Shown: positions 51,694 to 60,858, numbered from the stretch's first letter. The stretch is 64,000 nucleotides of DNA from JBEDUK01 sp963781595 (GCA_963781595.1 CAWAGG010000001.1:868001-932000); one strand, 5' to 3'. Notes: generated by a model not told the origin, from the letters alone. Numbers and translations: made by a program.

Positions 51694-52395
51694 TCACGGC
51701 CGCGCGCCCGCGGCGGCTCGCCGCGCGAGGACCAACGCCTGGGCGGTCTCGGCCGCCACCGCCGCGTCCCGACAGTACGCGTCCGCGCCGACGGCCTTCC
51801 CGAATTCCTCGTTCAGCGGCGCGCCGCCGACGAGCACGATGTAATCGTCGCGGATGCCGCGTTCGATCAGGTCGTCGATCACGACCTTCATGTACGGCAT
51901 CGTGGTCGTCAGCAGCGCGGACATCCCCAGGATGTCGGGCGCGTGCTCCTCGAGGGCGGCGAGGTAGCTCTCGACCGGGTTGTTCACCCCGAGGTCGACG
52001 ACGTCGAACCCGGCACCCTCCAGCATCATCGCGACCAGGTTCTTCCCGATGTCGTGGATGTCGCCCTTGACGGTGCCGATCACGACCTTGCCGATCCGCT
52101 GCACCCCGGTCTCGGCGAGGAGCGGGCGCAGCAACGCCATCCCCGCCTTCATCGCGTTGGCGGCGAGCAGCACCTCGGGGACGAACAGGATCCCGTCGCG
52201 GAAGTCGATCCCGACGATCCGCATGCCCTCGACCAGGGCGTCGTTCAGCACCTTCTCGGGCGGCCAGCCCCGATCCAGCAGGATCTGCGTGCCCTCGGCG
52301 ATCTCCTCCGCCAGCCCGTCGTAGAGGTCGTCGTGCATCTGCTTGACGAGCTCGTCGTCGGGGAGGGTAGAGAGGTCGAGTTCATCTTCAGCCAA
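51694..52395 (-). CDS. Corrinoid (B12-binding) methyl-carrier protein
   Basis: A 233-residue methyltransferase corrinoid protein. The N-terminal cap helices (VKQMHDDLYDGLAEEIAEGT, NDALVEGMRIVGIDF, LFVPEVLLAANAMKAGMALL) precede the B12-binding domain with the cobalt-ligand motif GTVKGDIHDIGKNLVAMMLE (His of DxHxxG), LGMSALLTTTM and VLVGGAPLNEEF. I start it at TTG 52395 because AAGGAG (52402-52407 on the minus strand) lies 6 bases upstream and the sequence from there (LAEDELDLSTLPD) is family-like; the ATG at 52473 has no ribosome site and would put operator-like repeats inside the gene. First gene of the six-gene operon down to 46182. Confidence 0.9.
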   Translation of the reverse strand: MAEDELDLSTLPDDELVKQMHDDLYDGLAEEIAEGTQILLDRGWPPEKVLNDALVEGMRIVGIDFRDGILFVPEVLLAANAMKAGMALLRPLLAETGVQRIGKVVIGTVKGDIHDIGKNLVAMMLEGAGFDVVDLGVNNPVESYLAALEEHAPDILGMSALLTTTMPYMKVVIDDLIERGIRDDYIVLVGGAPLNEEFGKAVGADAYCRDAAVAAETAQALVLARRAAAGARP

Positions 52396-52441
52396 GGGGG
52401 GCTCCTTGGGGAATCGGTTCTCCGTGAGTCTCGCGTGTCGT

Positions 52442-52478
52442 GTTGCAGAAGCAACATCGACGTTGCGCTTCATGCAAC
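52442..52478. promoter_or_regulatory. Paired GTTGC/GCAAC inverted repeats upstream of the corrinoid operon
   Basis: Two palindromes stand 47-83 bases before the corrinoid-protein start: GTTGCAGAAGCAAC (52442-52455) and GTTGC-N7-GCAAC (52462-52478). Their half-sites match those between iclR and the MTHFR/sox genes, suggesting one IclR-type regulator for both operons. Confidence 0.45.
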
Positions 52479-52512
52479 CAGTCCAGATGCGGCATGGCGT
52501 GGCTCACAACCG

Positions 52513-52528
52513 TGTGATTTGTGTCACT
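52513..52528. promoter_or_regulatory. CRP/FNR-family binding site between corrinoid and cas operons
   Basis: TGTGATTTGTGTCACT matches the CRP consensus TGTGA-N6-TCACA except for the last base. Its centre is about 121 bases before the csb1 start and about 125 bases before the corrinoid-protein start, so it could serve either divergent promoter. No CRP-family gene is in the window, but a class III cyclase is. Confidence 0.5.
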
Positions 52529-52641
52529 GGCGCATGCGACCATCTTCGAAACGAGCAGGCCGGCCGGGCCGATCCGACTGGCGGGGGAAAGAGCGCCCGT
52601 GCCACGATGCCGGGCAAGATCAGAGCGCGAGGAGGGAAACC

Positions 52642-53802
52642 GTGACCAACGAGTTGATCGGACGCATCGACCAGGCTGTCGACCTGCAGGGCGATGACGC
52701 GGCGATACGGATTCATGCGGATTACGGGCCACAGGCGGGGGCCTCGGCAAAGGTCTTCCCGCCGACGTACCTGCCGTCCGCGGGCACGCGCTACCACTAC
52801 GAGGAGCGATGGGGAGCGGAAGGGGCGCCAGTGAAGGTCGTTCTCTTGGACTCGTTCCAGTCCCAGGCGAACCGGGCCGAGGCCGCGCTCCGCGAACACG
52901 CCGAGGATCTCGGCCTGCCACAACTCGTCATGGAGGTGCAGGTCGGTGACCGGGTCGTCCGCGTATCCAGCCTGGATGCTCCGCACCGAAGCCGAGATGC
53001 GTACTTCCTGGACAGCGAGATCGACGGAACGCGGTTCGACGACACGGAGGTTGGCAAGGCGCTACTCGCTGTCACCGCGGAGAATGCTACCGCGGCTCTC
53101 CGATACGCACCTTATGACCTGATCTTCGGCGTTTGGGACTCTCACCGCGGCAAGCGCATCGCGACGAAGTTCGCCCGCTCCTATTCCTCGGAGATGCTCG
53201 GATGGGATGCGTTGCCGGGCAAGCGGAGCGCCACCAAGGGCGACCCCCTGAACCTTCCAGGGAACTCGACCGTCCCGCTCTCCGACTGGCGTCCCGGCAC
53301 CGAGACGGCGCAGAAGAAGAAGGCCGAGCAGAAACTGAGCGAACTCGGCCACGGCATGGTTCCAGGACAGCCCGACGAAGAAGCCGGCGGCGTGTCCGTA
53401 CGGTCCATAACGCGCGAGGCCATCATCTCACTGACCGGCCTCGCGGCGCTCCGATTCTCGGTCGAAGATACGGACGTATCGATTGCGGGTCGGACCGCGC
53501 TGGCCGCGCTCGCTCTCGTGGCGGATCGTCTCGCCTTCGCAGGGGCCGGACTGCATCTGCGATCCGGGTCGGACCTGGTGCTCACGTCTGAGCGCGTCGA
53601 GTGGGTCCGCCGGGGCGATGAGGCCGAGCCCCTGGACTTGCCTGTATCCTCAGCTCGCGAACTGCTGGCAGCCGCACGCGATCGCTTGCGCGACGCCGGT
53701 GTGCCATGGTCTGCGGAGCCCATCGTGGTCCACCCCAGTCCGCGACTGTCTCAGGTCATCGAGCAGACGTTCACGGTCGCGACGATCGACGCCGCGGAGT
53801 AG
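52642..53802 (+). CDS. csb1: Csb1 (Cas7-group) backbone protein of type I-U/I-G CRISPR-Cas
   Basis: A 386-residue GSU0053/Csb1-family protein expected to form the crRNA-coating backbone of the Cascade-like effector. Recognisable regions are GASAKVFPPTYLPSAGTRYH, VVLLDSFQSQANRAEAALRE, the RAMP-like middle (APYDLIFGVWDSHRGKRIAT, KFARSYSSEMLGWD) and SITREAIISLTGLAALRF. The GTG at 52642 has GGAGGG at 5 bases; the frame is open far upstream, but that part is antisense to the corrinoid gene. First gene of the cas operon, 2 bases before csb2. Confidence 0.88.
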   Translation: MTNELIGRIDQAVDLQGDDAAIRIHADYGPQAGASAKVFPPTYLPSAGTRYHYEERWGAEGAPVKVVLLDSFQSQANRAEAALREHAEDLGLPQLVMEVQVGDRVVRVSSLDAPHRSRDAYFLDSEIDGTRFDDTEVGKALLAVTAENATAALRYAPYDLIFGVWDSHRGKRIATKFARSYSSEMLGWDALPGKRSATKGDPLNLPGNSTVPLSDWRPGTETAQKKKAEQKLSELGHGMVPGQPDEEAGGVSVRSITREAIISLTGLAALRFSVEDTDVSIAGRTALAALALVADRLAFAGAGLHLRSGSDLVLTSERVEWVRRGDEAEPLDLPVSSARELLAAARDRLRDAGVPWSAEPIVVHPSPRLSQVIEQTFTVATIDAAE

Positions 53803-53804
53803 CG

Positions 53805-55214
53805 GTGCTCACCCTGCGCTGCACGCTCCTACGCGACACGTTCGAGGGCGCGCTGCCGGACAACCCTCGGGCCGCGGAGTGGCCGCCGTCATGGATGCGG
53901 CTGTTCTCCGCACTCGTCTCCGTTGCCGATGAGGGCGCCGACGACAGCTTGTTGGAGCTGCTGGAGCAAGCGGACCCTCCTGCGATTCATGCCTCCGACG
54001 CGTTGTGGCCCGCCGCCCGAACGGCCTACGTACCGACCAACGCGGCAGCGCCACCGGCACACACGACGCTGCCGGGCCGCACCAACAGCGAGCGGGTGTG
54101 GGCCCGGGTCGCTCCCCGTTCCAGGAGCATCTGGTTCAAGTGGCCGCTGCTCATCTTGGATGAGGCGGGGCGCGAACGGCTGGAGGTTCTGTGCCGACGC
54201 GTGCCGTACCTGGGACGCTCGACCGGGCCGGCCGTCATCGAAGTGGTCGAGGAGCAACCCGAAGGCACTTGGCTGATCCCGTCCGAGGCGGCATCGAACC
54301 CCAGCGTATTCAACTACGCCGCGACCGTTCGCTGCCCTTTCACAGGTTCGCTGGCCGCTCTCCGAGCGGCGTTCAGTGCGAAGTACGTCGAGGGTGGAGC
54401 GGGCGATCCATGGGCCGTCGGCGTCGCCGTCGAATACGGCATAGATGAGGCCACGGAGCGCCCGACCGAGACCCTCAGCGGACCGTACAAGAATCTCGTC
54501 GTGTTCGAGCTGGAGGGCAGCCGTCTCGACGGACGCCATACCGCGCGAGTCACGTTCGCGGTCCGGCAAGCGATCCTCAGCCGCGCTGAGCGGCACATTC
54601 CGACGTTGCACGGGCATCACGTCGGTGACGTCGTGCAATGCGCCGTTCTCGGCCTCCCTTTCGTGGGCTCAGAGCATGCCGACGGGCACCTGCTCGGCGT
54701 CGGCGTTGCAATCCCTGAACTCCCCGACGAGGATCTTCGGATCGTCGCGGGGGCCTTGCCGAAGCCGGGCGATGAGATGGACGTGGCCGCGGGCCCTCTG
54801 GGGCTGCTCCGCCTTCGCCGTCTCGCGCCCCTCGATGCCGGACGGGGGGAGCGTGGAGCCTGGGGGCTTGATCCAGTCCGGTGGGCCGGTCCCGCCCGAG
54901 AGTGGAGAACATGCCTTCCCGTGGTCTTCGATCGCTTCTTCAAGCGCGACACGGATGTCGAAGCGGAGATCCGCCGCGCGGTAAGGAACTCAGCGCTGCC
55001 AGACCCGATGACGATCTTCGTCTCTCGGACCCCGCTTCTCCCGGGGGCCCTGGACCTCGCCCCGACCGACACGATCCGTCGTCAAACGGATCAGGCGTTC
55101 AAGCCCTATCGGCATGTGGCCCTGAGGTTCGCTCAGCCTGTGCGAGGTCCCGTAGTCGTCGGCTCGATGCGCCACTACGGACTCGGTCTGTGTGCTCCTA
55201 TGAAAGCATGGTGA
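53805..55214 (+). CDS. csb2: Csb2 (Cas5-Cas6 fusion) of type I-U/I-G CRISPR-Cas
   Basis: A 469-residue GSU0054/Csb2-family protein. In this subtype one polypeptide supplies the Cas5-like subunit (N-terminal RAMP fold, starting TLRCTLLRDTFEGAL) and the Cas6-like crRNA-processing endonuclease (C-terminal RAMP). Cas6-type glycine-rich loop residues appear at the C-terminus as VVVGSMRHYGLGLCAPM, and candidate catalytic histidines are in RHIPTLHGHHVGD. The GTG at 53805 directly follows the csb1 stop. It would cut the palindromic repeat of the array at 61322 onward. Confidence 0.86.
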   Translation: MLTLRCTLLRDTFEGALPDNPRAAEWPPSWMRLFSALVSVADEGADDSLLELLEQADPPAIHASDALWPAARTAYVPTNAAAPPAHTTLPGRTNSERVWARVAPRSRSIWFKWPLLILDEAGRERLEVLCRRVPYLGRSTGPAVIEVVEEQPEGTWLIPSEAASNPSVFNYAATVRCPFTGSLAALRAAFSAKYVEGGAGDPWAVGVAVEYGIDEATERPTETLSGPYKNLVVFELEGSRLDGRHTARVTFAVRQAILSRAERHIPTLHGHHVGDVVQCAVLGLPFVGSEHADGHLLGVGVAIPELPDEDLRIVAGALPKPGDEMDVAAGPLGLLRLRRLAPLDAGRGERGAWGLDPVRWAGPAREWRTCLPVVFDRFFKRDTDVEAEIRRAVRNSALPDPMTIFVSRTPLLPGALDLAPTDTIRRQTDQAFKPYRHVALRFAQPVRGPVVVGSMRHYGLGLCAPMKAW

Positions 55215-55218
55215 CCGG

Positions 55219-58134
55219 ATGGCCACATTGAGCGCCGACCGGTTCCCTGGGTTCTTCGAGGCCGTTCGCAAACGCGAGCCGTTCCCTTGGCAGGCCGAGT
55301 TCGCCGCGCGGCTCCTCGAAGGGGATCCGCCCGACGTGATCGACGTTCCCACGGGATTCGGCAAGACGTCCGTGATTGACTGCTGGGCATATGCCTTGGC
55401 AGCTCAAGCCAGCACTGGTGACCGCTCCGTTCCCCTGCGGCTCTGCTTCGTCGTCGACCGGCGGCTGGTCGTTGACTCTGCTTACGACCACGCCGATTCG
55501 CTGCGGCACGCGCTCCGCGAGGCCGCTTCCGAAGGCGTGGTCGCAGAGGTTGCCGGCGCGCTCCGATCACTGCACGGAGAGGCGGCTCCCGCCCTCGAGG
55601 TCGTGCGCATGCGTGGCGGTTTGACCTGGGAGAGCCGCTGGCTGGCGCGGCCCGACCAAGCGGCCGTGATCGTCGGCACCGTCGATCAATTCGGCTCTCG
55701 CGTGCTCTTCCGCGGCTATGGGGTCAGCGCATCCATGCGTCCGATCGACGCGGCCCTCGTCGGAACGGACAGTTGGTTGGTGGTCGACGAGGCGCACATC
55801 GCCGAGCCGCTGACCAGAACCGTCGCCAGGGTCGGAGCCCACCAAGCGAGGAGCGAGTTGACGTCTACCCGAGGCCTACGGATGACGCGGATGTCAGCGA
55901 CGGTCGATGGCGGCGAAGACGTCTTCCGGCCAGACGTCGATACCCGGACGGACGCGCCGCGATTCCCATCGGCCGCGGCAGCCGCTGCGAAACGCCTGAA
56001 CGCCCGAAAGCCAGTTGTCCTCATCGATCTTCCGCCCACGACCGTCGCGCCATCGAAGAGATGGAGCGACCAGGCGCAGAGGTTGGGCCGAGCGATGGCG
56101 ACGATCGCCAGCTATGCGGATGCGGACGCTTCTGTCGTTGGCGTGGTGGTCAACACCGTCGTAGCCGCGAGGGCAGCGCACCGCGAGCTGACCTCCAGCG
56201 GTGAAAAGGCCATCCTTCTGATCGGCCGCGTCCGGGGCTTCGAGCGTGACCGGATCATCCGCGAATGGATCCCGCGAATCCGGGTGGGAGCCAAGCGCGA
56301 CCTTGACAGGCGATTGTTCGTGGTCGCGACACAGACGATTGAGGTGGGCGCGGACCTCGACCTTGACGTACTCGTCACCGAATGTGCTCCGCTGTCAGCG
56401 CTCATCCAAAGGTTCGGCCGGGCGAACCGGACCGGTGACCGAGCGGAGCGACGATCCGCGATCGTCCACGCGTCCGTCGTCCACGACCACGACGCTGTCT
56501 ACGGCGAAGCCACTGATTCGACCTGGCGATACTTGCGTTCCCTCGGCGACGTCGCGACCCTCTCCAAGAAGGACATCGCGGCCGGCTGGCCGGAGGCGAG
56601 CATTGATCTGGGCCTTCGATCCGCGCGCGGACTCCTCCAGGACGCGCCGGCCGAAACACATCCACCTGCGCCGTTCGTGCCGATCGCGCTCGGCGCACAC
56701 ATGGAGCGTTGGGCCGCTACCAACCCGAGTCCCTTTCCCGACCAGCCGGTCGCGCCGTTCCTGCACGGCGTCGACCGGGACACGCCGGAGGTGGGCATAG
56801 CCTGGCGCGCGGCGCCTCCTGCGGCCGGGGACGATCCGAGCGTCTGGCAACATTGGCTGGATCTGGTTCCACCGGTCGACTGGGAGTTCGTGTCCGTTCC
56901 GATCTGGGATGCCAGGTCCCTCCTCGTCGGTGATCCGCCCGCATCACCGATGGCCGACGTCGAGGGCGTGCGACAGGCAATCCCCTCGGAACCTCCGACT
57001 CAGCCGGCGACCGACGTCATCGGCGTCGTGTACCGAGGACGAGCCGAGCCGGCATCGGTCGTAAGGGGGCCCGGTGACATCGCACCCGGCGATCGAGTCG
57101 TGCTCCGAAGCGACGTCGGGGGGCACGACGAGTGGGCATGGACGGGCGAGCGGCGCAGCGCGAACGAGCCGCCGGTCACCGATGTCGGCGACGTGGCGCC
57201 GACCAGGCACCGGAGCACTCTGCGCCTGGCTGCCAACGTATTTGAGACGTGGATGCCGGGGATCGAAGGGGTCAGCGAAGCCCTTGGGGGACTGGACCGC
57301 GATGACCCCGGCAGCGTCGCCGCCGCGCTGACGGCCGTCGCCGCACTGGGTCTGCCCGACGAGCTGGATGCACTGGTCTCGAGGGCACACAATTGGAGGA
57401 CCTACCCCATCGAAACCGCGGGCGCCGCGGCGTTCCTTCTGTCTGAGGCTTCAGCCGGCCGCGACGCCGATGCGATTTCCGACGACGACGAGGCTTCGAC
57501 CTCGCAGGTGGTGACCAGCCTGAGCCTGCGTGCCCATGGCGGTGAGGTCGCTGCGACCGCAAAGACCGTCGCACAGCACCTCGGGCTACCCGATCAGATC
57601 GTCCGGGCGGTCGAACTGGCGGGCATGTGGCACGACCTCGGCAAAGCCGACCCAAGGTTCCAGGTGATGCTTCACGACGGTGACGAACTGGCCGCGCTCG
57701 CCGCGCTCGAGCCACTCGCGAAGTCGGGACGAGACCCCCGAGATCCAGTCGCGCGCGTGGCGCGGCGGCTTGCGGGTGTTCCCCGCGGGTTCCGCCACGA
57801 GGCGGTTTCGGCCCGCGCCTTCGACGCAATCGTCGCAATCAAGCCCGAGCACCTTGACGGCGTGGACTCCGAACTCGTTCGCCACCTGATCGTGAGTCAC
57901 CACGGCAAGGCAAGGCCTCTACTGCCCGCGATTTTCGACCGAACGGCGCCGGAGGTGCACATAAGGCTCAACGGGAGCGACGTGACATTGCAGGGCGGCG
58001 CGCAGTCGCAAGTGGATTGGGGCGAACCGCGCCGGTTCGAGGCCCTCAACGAGCGATACGGCTGGTGGGGCCTGGCGCTGCTCGAGTCAATCGTCCGACT
58101 CGCTGACATGTGGTGTTCGGAGCGTGCCCGATGA
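55219..58134 (+). CDS. cas3: Cas3 helicase-nuclease, helicase first and HD domain last
   Basis: A 971-residue DNA-shredding effector. The superfamily 2 helicase comes first: Walker A DVPTGFGKTSVIDCWA near residue 45, VVDEAHIAEPL (DEAH), the TRMSATV motif and motif VI LIQRFGRANRTGDR. A ~300-residue middle follows, and the HD nuclease comes last, with AGMWHDLGKADPRFQ near residue 800, RHEAVSARAF and LIVSHHGKARP. The order is opposite to the HD-first Cas3 of types I-E or I-C, and is typical of type I-U. The ATG is 4 bases after csb2; the stop overlaps csb3. Confidence 0.93.
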   Translation: MATLSADRFPGFFEAVRKREPFPWQAEFAARLLEGDPPDVIDVPTGFGKTSVIDCWAYALAAQASTGDRSVPLRLCFVVDRRLVVDSAYDHADSLRHALREAASEGVVAEVAGALRSLHGEAAPALEVVRMRGGLTWESRWLARPDQAAVIVGTVDQFGSRVLFRGYGVSASMRPIDAALVGTDSWLVVDEAHIAEPLTRTVARVGAHQARSELTSTRGLRMTRMSATVDGGEDVFRPDVDTRTDAPRFPSAAAAAAKRLNARKPVVLIDLPPTTVAPSKRWSDQAQRLGRAMATIASYADADASVVGVVVNTVVAARAAHRELTSSGEKAILLIGRVRGFERDRIIREWIPRIRVGAKRDLDRRLFVVATQTIEVGADLDLDVLVTECAPLSALIQRFGRANRTGDRAERRSAIVHASVVHDHDAVYGEATDSTWRYLRSLGDVATLSKKDIAAGWPEASIDLGLRSARGLLQDAPAETHPPAPFVPIALGAHMERWAATNPSPFPDQPVAPFLHGVDRDTPEVGIAWRAAPPAAGDDPSVWQHWLDLVPPVDWEFVSVPIWDARSLLVGDPPASPMADVEGVRQAIPSEPPTQPATDVIGVVYRGRAEPASVVRGPGDIAPGDRVVLRSDVGGHDEWAWTGERRSANEPPVTDVGDVAPTRHRSTLRLAANVFETWMPGIEGVSEALGGLDRDDPGSVAAALTAVAALGLPDELDALVSRAHNWRTYPIETAGAAAFLLSEASAGRDADAISDDDEASTSQVVTSLSLRAHGGEVAATAKTVAQHLGLPDQIVRAVELAGMWHDLGKADPRFQVMLHDGDELAALAALEPLAKSGRDPRDPVARVARRLAGVPRGFRHEAVSARAFDAIVAIKPEHLDGVDSELVRHLIVSHHGKARPLLPAIFDRTAPEVHIRLNGSDVTLQGGAQSQVDWGEPRRFEALNERYGWWGLALLESIVRLADMWCSERAR

Positions 58135-59117
58135 GCATCATGCTTCCAGCCCTTCGAGGCGACGATCCACTTGGATTCCTCGCGGCGACCGGACTTCTCT
58201 CGCTATCCGAACAGGGGGAGATACCAGACATCAGGCTGTCCTGGGGCACGGACCGACCGCTGGTGGCCAGCGCCGATGGCGACTTCGGCTCGGTCATCGA
58301 ACTCGGTGATCAACTCAAGGCTGCGTTCGGTCGATTGCGCGAACGCCAGGCCGCCCTCCCCGGGCTGCCGCCCGATATGCCGCTGCGCGTCGAGGGTACG
58401 AAGGATCCCATGCGGATGTCGAAGGAGCAGATGCATGGTCTGTTTCAGCGGGCTGACGATGCGTGGCTCGAGGAGGGAACGCCTTGGATGGCCCGCTGGC
58501 TGCTCGCCCTTGCGGGCCAGTGCACGGCCAAGGAAACGGAGCGAGCTGATGTCGAACTCACACCCTTCTACGCGCCGACTGGACGGATGGCAATGCGCAC
58601 ATCGATGTTCGATTTCACGATGGATGCCGTGGACCGCTGCCATGGACCCGCAGACGCCATCACGTCATGGAGGCGGATACACTACGACGGAGCGAACTTC
58701 GACGAGCGGGCGAAACGGGATGCCGGCGTGACGACGAGTGGAAGCGCGGACAATAGGGGCGCGCCGTCGCCGACGTGGCTCGCAACGATGGGGCTCCGAC
58801 TTTTCCCGATGGCCGATGATGGGCATAGGGTGACCACCGTCGCGTGGCAGCGGGCGCGACTCTACCCCGGTTACACGACCCGTTCGATGATCTGGCCCGT
58901 CTGGCGACCGGACCTCGACCCGCCAGCGGTCCGCGTCTTGCTCGCGCAGTCGGCGCTTCGCCTCATCGGCCCCGGCTCCGATGTCTCGGTCCGATCTCCA
59001 CGCGAGCTACGGGCACTTGGCGTTACTCACGTATTCGGCTCAAGCCGCCGGACTCTGCAACAGGGCGACGGACCGCTGGGTCCCGCGCGCCTGATCTGGG
59101 CGGCGGCGAGGCGGTGA
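58131..59117 (+). CDS. csb3: Csb3-like compact large-subunit (Cas8-type) candidate of type I-U CRISPR-Cas
   Basis: A 328-residue protein starting MSIMLPALRGDDPLGFLAAT, a start shared by Csb3 and Csx17 large-subunit candidates of type I-U systems. It is about half the size of Csx17. The gene order csb1-csb2-cas3-csb3-cas4/cas1-cas2 is that of the Bifidobacterium animalis variant, which supports Csb3. Tryptophan- and arginine-rich stretches (SWRRIHYDGANFDERAKR, LYPGYTTRSMIWPVWRPD) may contact DNA or the backbone. In the effector it should recognise the PAM and target. ATG 58131 overlaps the cas3 stop. Confidence 0.72.
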   Translation: MSIMLPALRGDDPLGFLAATGLLSLSEQGEIPDIRLSWGTDRPLVASADGDFGSVIELGDQLKAAFGRLRERQAALPGLPPDMPLRVEGTKDPMRMSKEQMHGLFQRADDAWLEEGTPWMARWLLALAGQCTAKETERADVELTPFYAPTGRMAMRTSMFDFTMDAVDRCHGPADAITSWRRIHYDGANFDERAKRDAGVTTSGSADNRGAPSPTWLATMGLRLFPMADDGHRVTTVAWQRARLYPGYTTRSMIWPVWRPDLDPPAVRVLLAQSALRLIGPGSDVSVRSPRELRALGVTHVFGSSRRTLQQGDGPLGPARLIWAAARR

Positions 59118-59178
59118 AGAGCGTGACCTCCCTCATCAGGAGCCGGCTCATCGAACCGCACCGGCTCGGTTCCGTCAG

Positions 59179-60852
59179 GTGACCGACAAGCCCGCTGAGA
59201 CGGGGGCGGACGTCCCGGGCCTCGTGCCGGCCCGGATGGTCAACGAGTTCACGTACTGCCCGCGACTGTTCTTCCTGGAGTGGGTCCAAGCGCGATTCGT
59301 GGACAGCGATGACACCGTCGAGGGCCGCTACGTGCACCGAGTGGTCGATCAGGTCGGCGGTCGCGCGCCGCTACCCCAGGAGGGCGACCTCGTCGTTGCA
59401 AGGTCCGTCATGCTCTCGTCCGAAACGCTGGGCGTCGTCGCCAAGATCGACCTGATCGAGGGAGACGGCGACGCGGTGCGCCCGGTGGACACGAAGCGGG
59501 GATCACCGCCTGACACGCCCGAGCGCTCGTGGGAGCCCGAACGCATCCAAATGTGCGTCCAGGGCCTGCTCCTTCGGGATGCTGGCTACCACTGCACCGA
59601 CGGCGTTCTGTATTTCGCGGAGGCGAGGCGCCGTGTCGTCGTACCCTTCGACGACGACCTAATCGCTCGAACGCACGCCCTGCTCCAGGAACTTCGCGAA
59701 GTCGCCGCCAAGGACCTCGCCCCTCCTCCGCTGATCGACAGCCCGAAGTGTCCGCGCTGCTCGCTGGTTGGGATCTGCCTTCCCGACGAGGTGAACATGC
59801 TCGCGGCACGAAGCGAGCGACCACCGAGGCGGATCCTGCCGAGGGATCCGGCGCCGCGTCCCCTCTACGTGACCGAACAGGGCACCACGATCGGCAAGCG
59901 CGAGGGCCGCATCGAGGTTTCTCGGCACGGCGAGGCCATCGACTCAATCCGGCTCATCGACGTGAACCAGGTGTGCGTATTCGGGAACGTGCAAGTCACC
60001 ACCCAGTTCATGCGCGAGATGTTCGCTCGCGACGTGCCGGTCTGCTGGTTCAGCCACGGCGGCTGGTTCCTCGGGATCGCGGAGGGCCTCCCCTCGAAGC
60101 ACGTCGATCTCCGCCGACGTCAGGCTGCCATGGCTCATCGGGGGGCCCTGGAGATCGCCCGACGGATGGTCGAAGGAAAGATCCGCAACACCCGTACGCT
60201 CCTGCGGAGGAACACGCGGGCGAACAGTGACGGAACGCTCGCCTCGCTCAAAGGCCTGGCTGAGCAGGTGCATGACGCGCGCACGATCGCCTCGCTCCTG
60301 GGCATGGAGGGGACGGCGGCACGCATGTACTTTGCCGCGCTGCCGACGATGCTCAAGCCGGAGGTTCGACTGCCAGGCGGAGCGTTCACGTTCGAAGGAC
60401 GCAACCGGCGGCCTCCGCTGGACCCGGTGAACTGCCTCCTGTCGTACCTGTATGCGCTCCTGACGAAAGACTTGACGGCGGTGACGTTCGCGGTGGGATT
60501 CGATCCATATCTCGGCTTCTTCCACCGTCCGCGCTTCGGCCGGCCAGCGCTGGCGCTCGATCTCGCGGAGGAGTTCCGCCCGCTCATCGCGGAATCCGTT
60601 GCCCTTAACCTCATCAACAATGGCGAGGTACGTCCTTCACATTTCATCGTCCGCGCAGGTGGCGTAGGCCTGACCGCGGACGGCCGGCGAACGGTCCTCT
60701 CCGCTTACGAGCGACGGCTCGACTCGACGATCCGCCATCCGTTGTTCGGCTACACGATCACCTACCGGCGAGTGCTGGACGTGCAGGCGCGGCTGCTCGC
60801 AGCTAACGTCCTCGGCGAAGTCCCTGAGTACACGCCGTTCGTGACGAGGTGA
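59179..60852 (+). CDS. cas4-cas1: Cas4-Cas1 fusion (spacer acquisition)
   Basis: A 557-residue fusion. Residues ~15-210 are Cas4: ARMVNEFTYCPRLFFLEW with the first cysteine, DTKRGSPPD and EPERIQMCVQGLLL of the RecB-type nuclease, and the iron-sulfur cysteines in PKCPRCSLVGIC. Residues ~228-557 are Cas1: SLLGMEGTAARMYF (metal glutamate), LGFFHRPRFGRPALALDLAE (metal histidine and aspartate). Cas4 trims prespacers and checks the PAM while Cas1 with Cas2 integrates them. The fusion is characteristic of type I-U. GTG 59179; a 61-base gap separates it from csb3. Confidence 0.95.
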   Translation: MTDKPAETGADVPGLVPARMVNEFTYCPRLFFLEWVQARFVDSDDTVEGRYVHRVVDQVGGRAPLPQEGDLVVARSVMLSSETLGVVAKIDLIEGDGDAVRPVDTKRGSPPDTPERSWEPERIQMCVQGLLLRDAGYHCTDGVLYFAEARRRVVVPFDDDLIARTHALLQELREVAAKDLAPPPLIDSPKCPRCSLVGICLPDEVNMLAARSERPPRRILPRDPAPRPLYVTEQGTTIGKREGRIEVSRHGEAIDSIRLIDVNQVCVFGNVQVTTQFMREMFARDVPVCWFSHGGWFLGIAEGLPSKHVDLRRRQAAMAHRGALEIARRMVEGKIRNTRTLLRRNTRANSDGTLASLKGLAEQVHDARTIASLLGMEGTAARMYFAALPTMLKPEVRLPGGAFTFEGRNRRPPLDPVNCLLSYLYALLTKDLTAVTFAVGFDPYLGFFHRPRFGRPALALDLAEEFRPLIAESVALNLINNGEVRPSHFIVRAGGVGLTADGRRTVLSAYERRLDSTIRHPLFGYTITYRRVLDVQARLLAANVLGEVPEYTPFVTR

Positions 60853-60858
60853 TCTCGA

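Noticed and set aside
52396..52473. Start of the corrinoid protein at ATG 52473
   Set aside because: No ribosome site precedes it, the added residues are not family-like, and the stretch contains paired operator-like repeats. TTG 52395 with AAGGAG at 6 bases fits better.
58131..59117. Full-length Csx17
   Set aside because: The start resembles Csx17, but at 328 residues it is about half the size, and the gene order matches the Csb3 variant.
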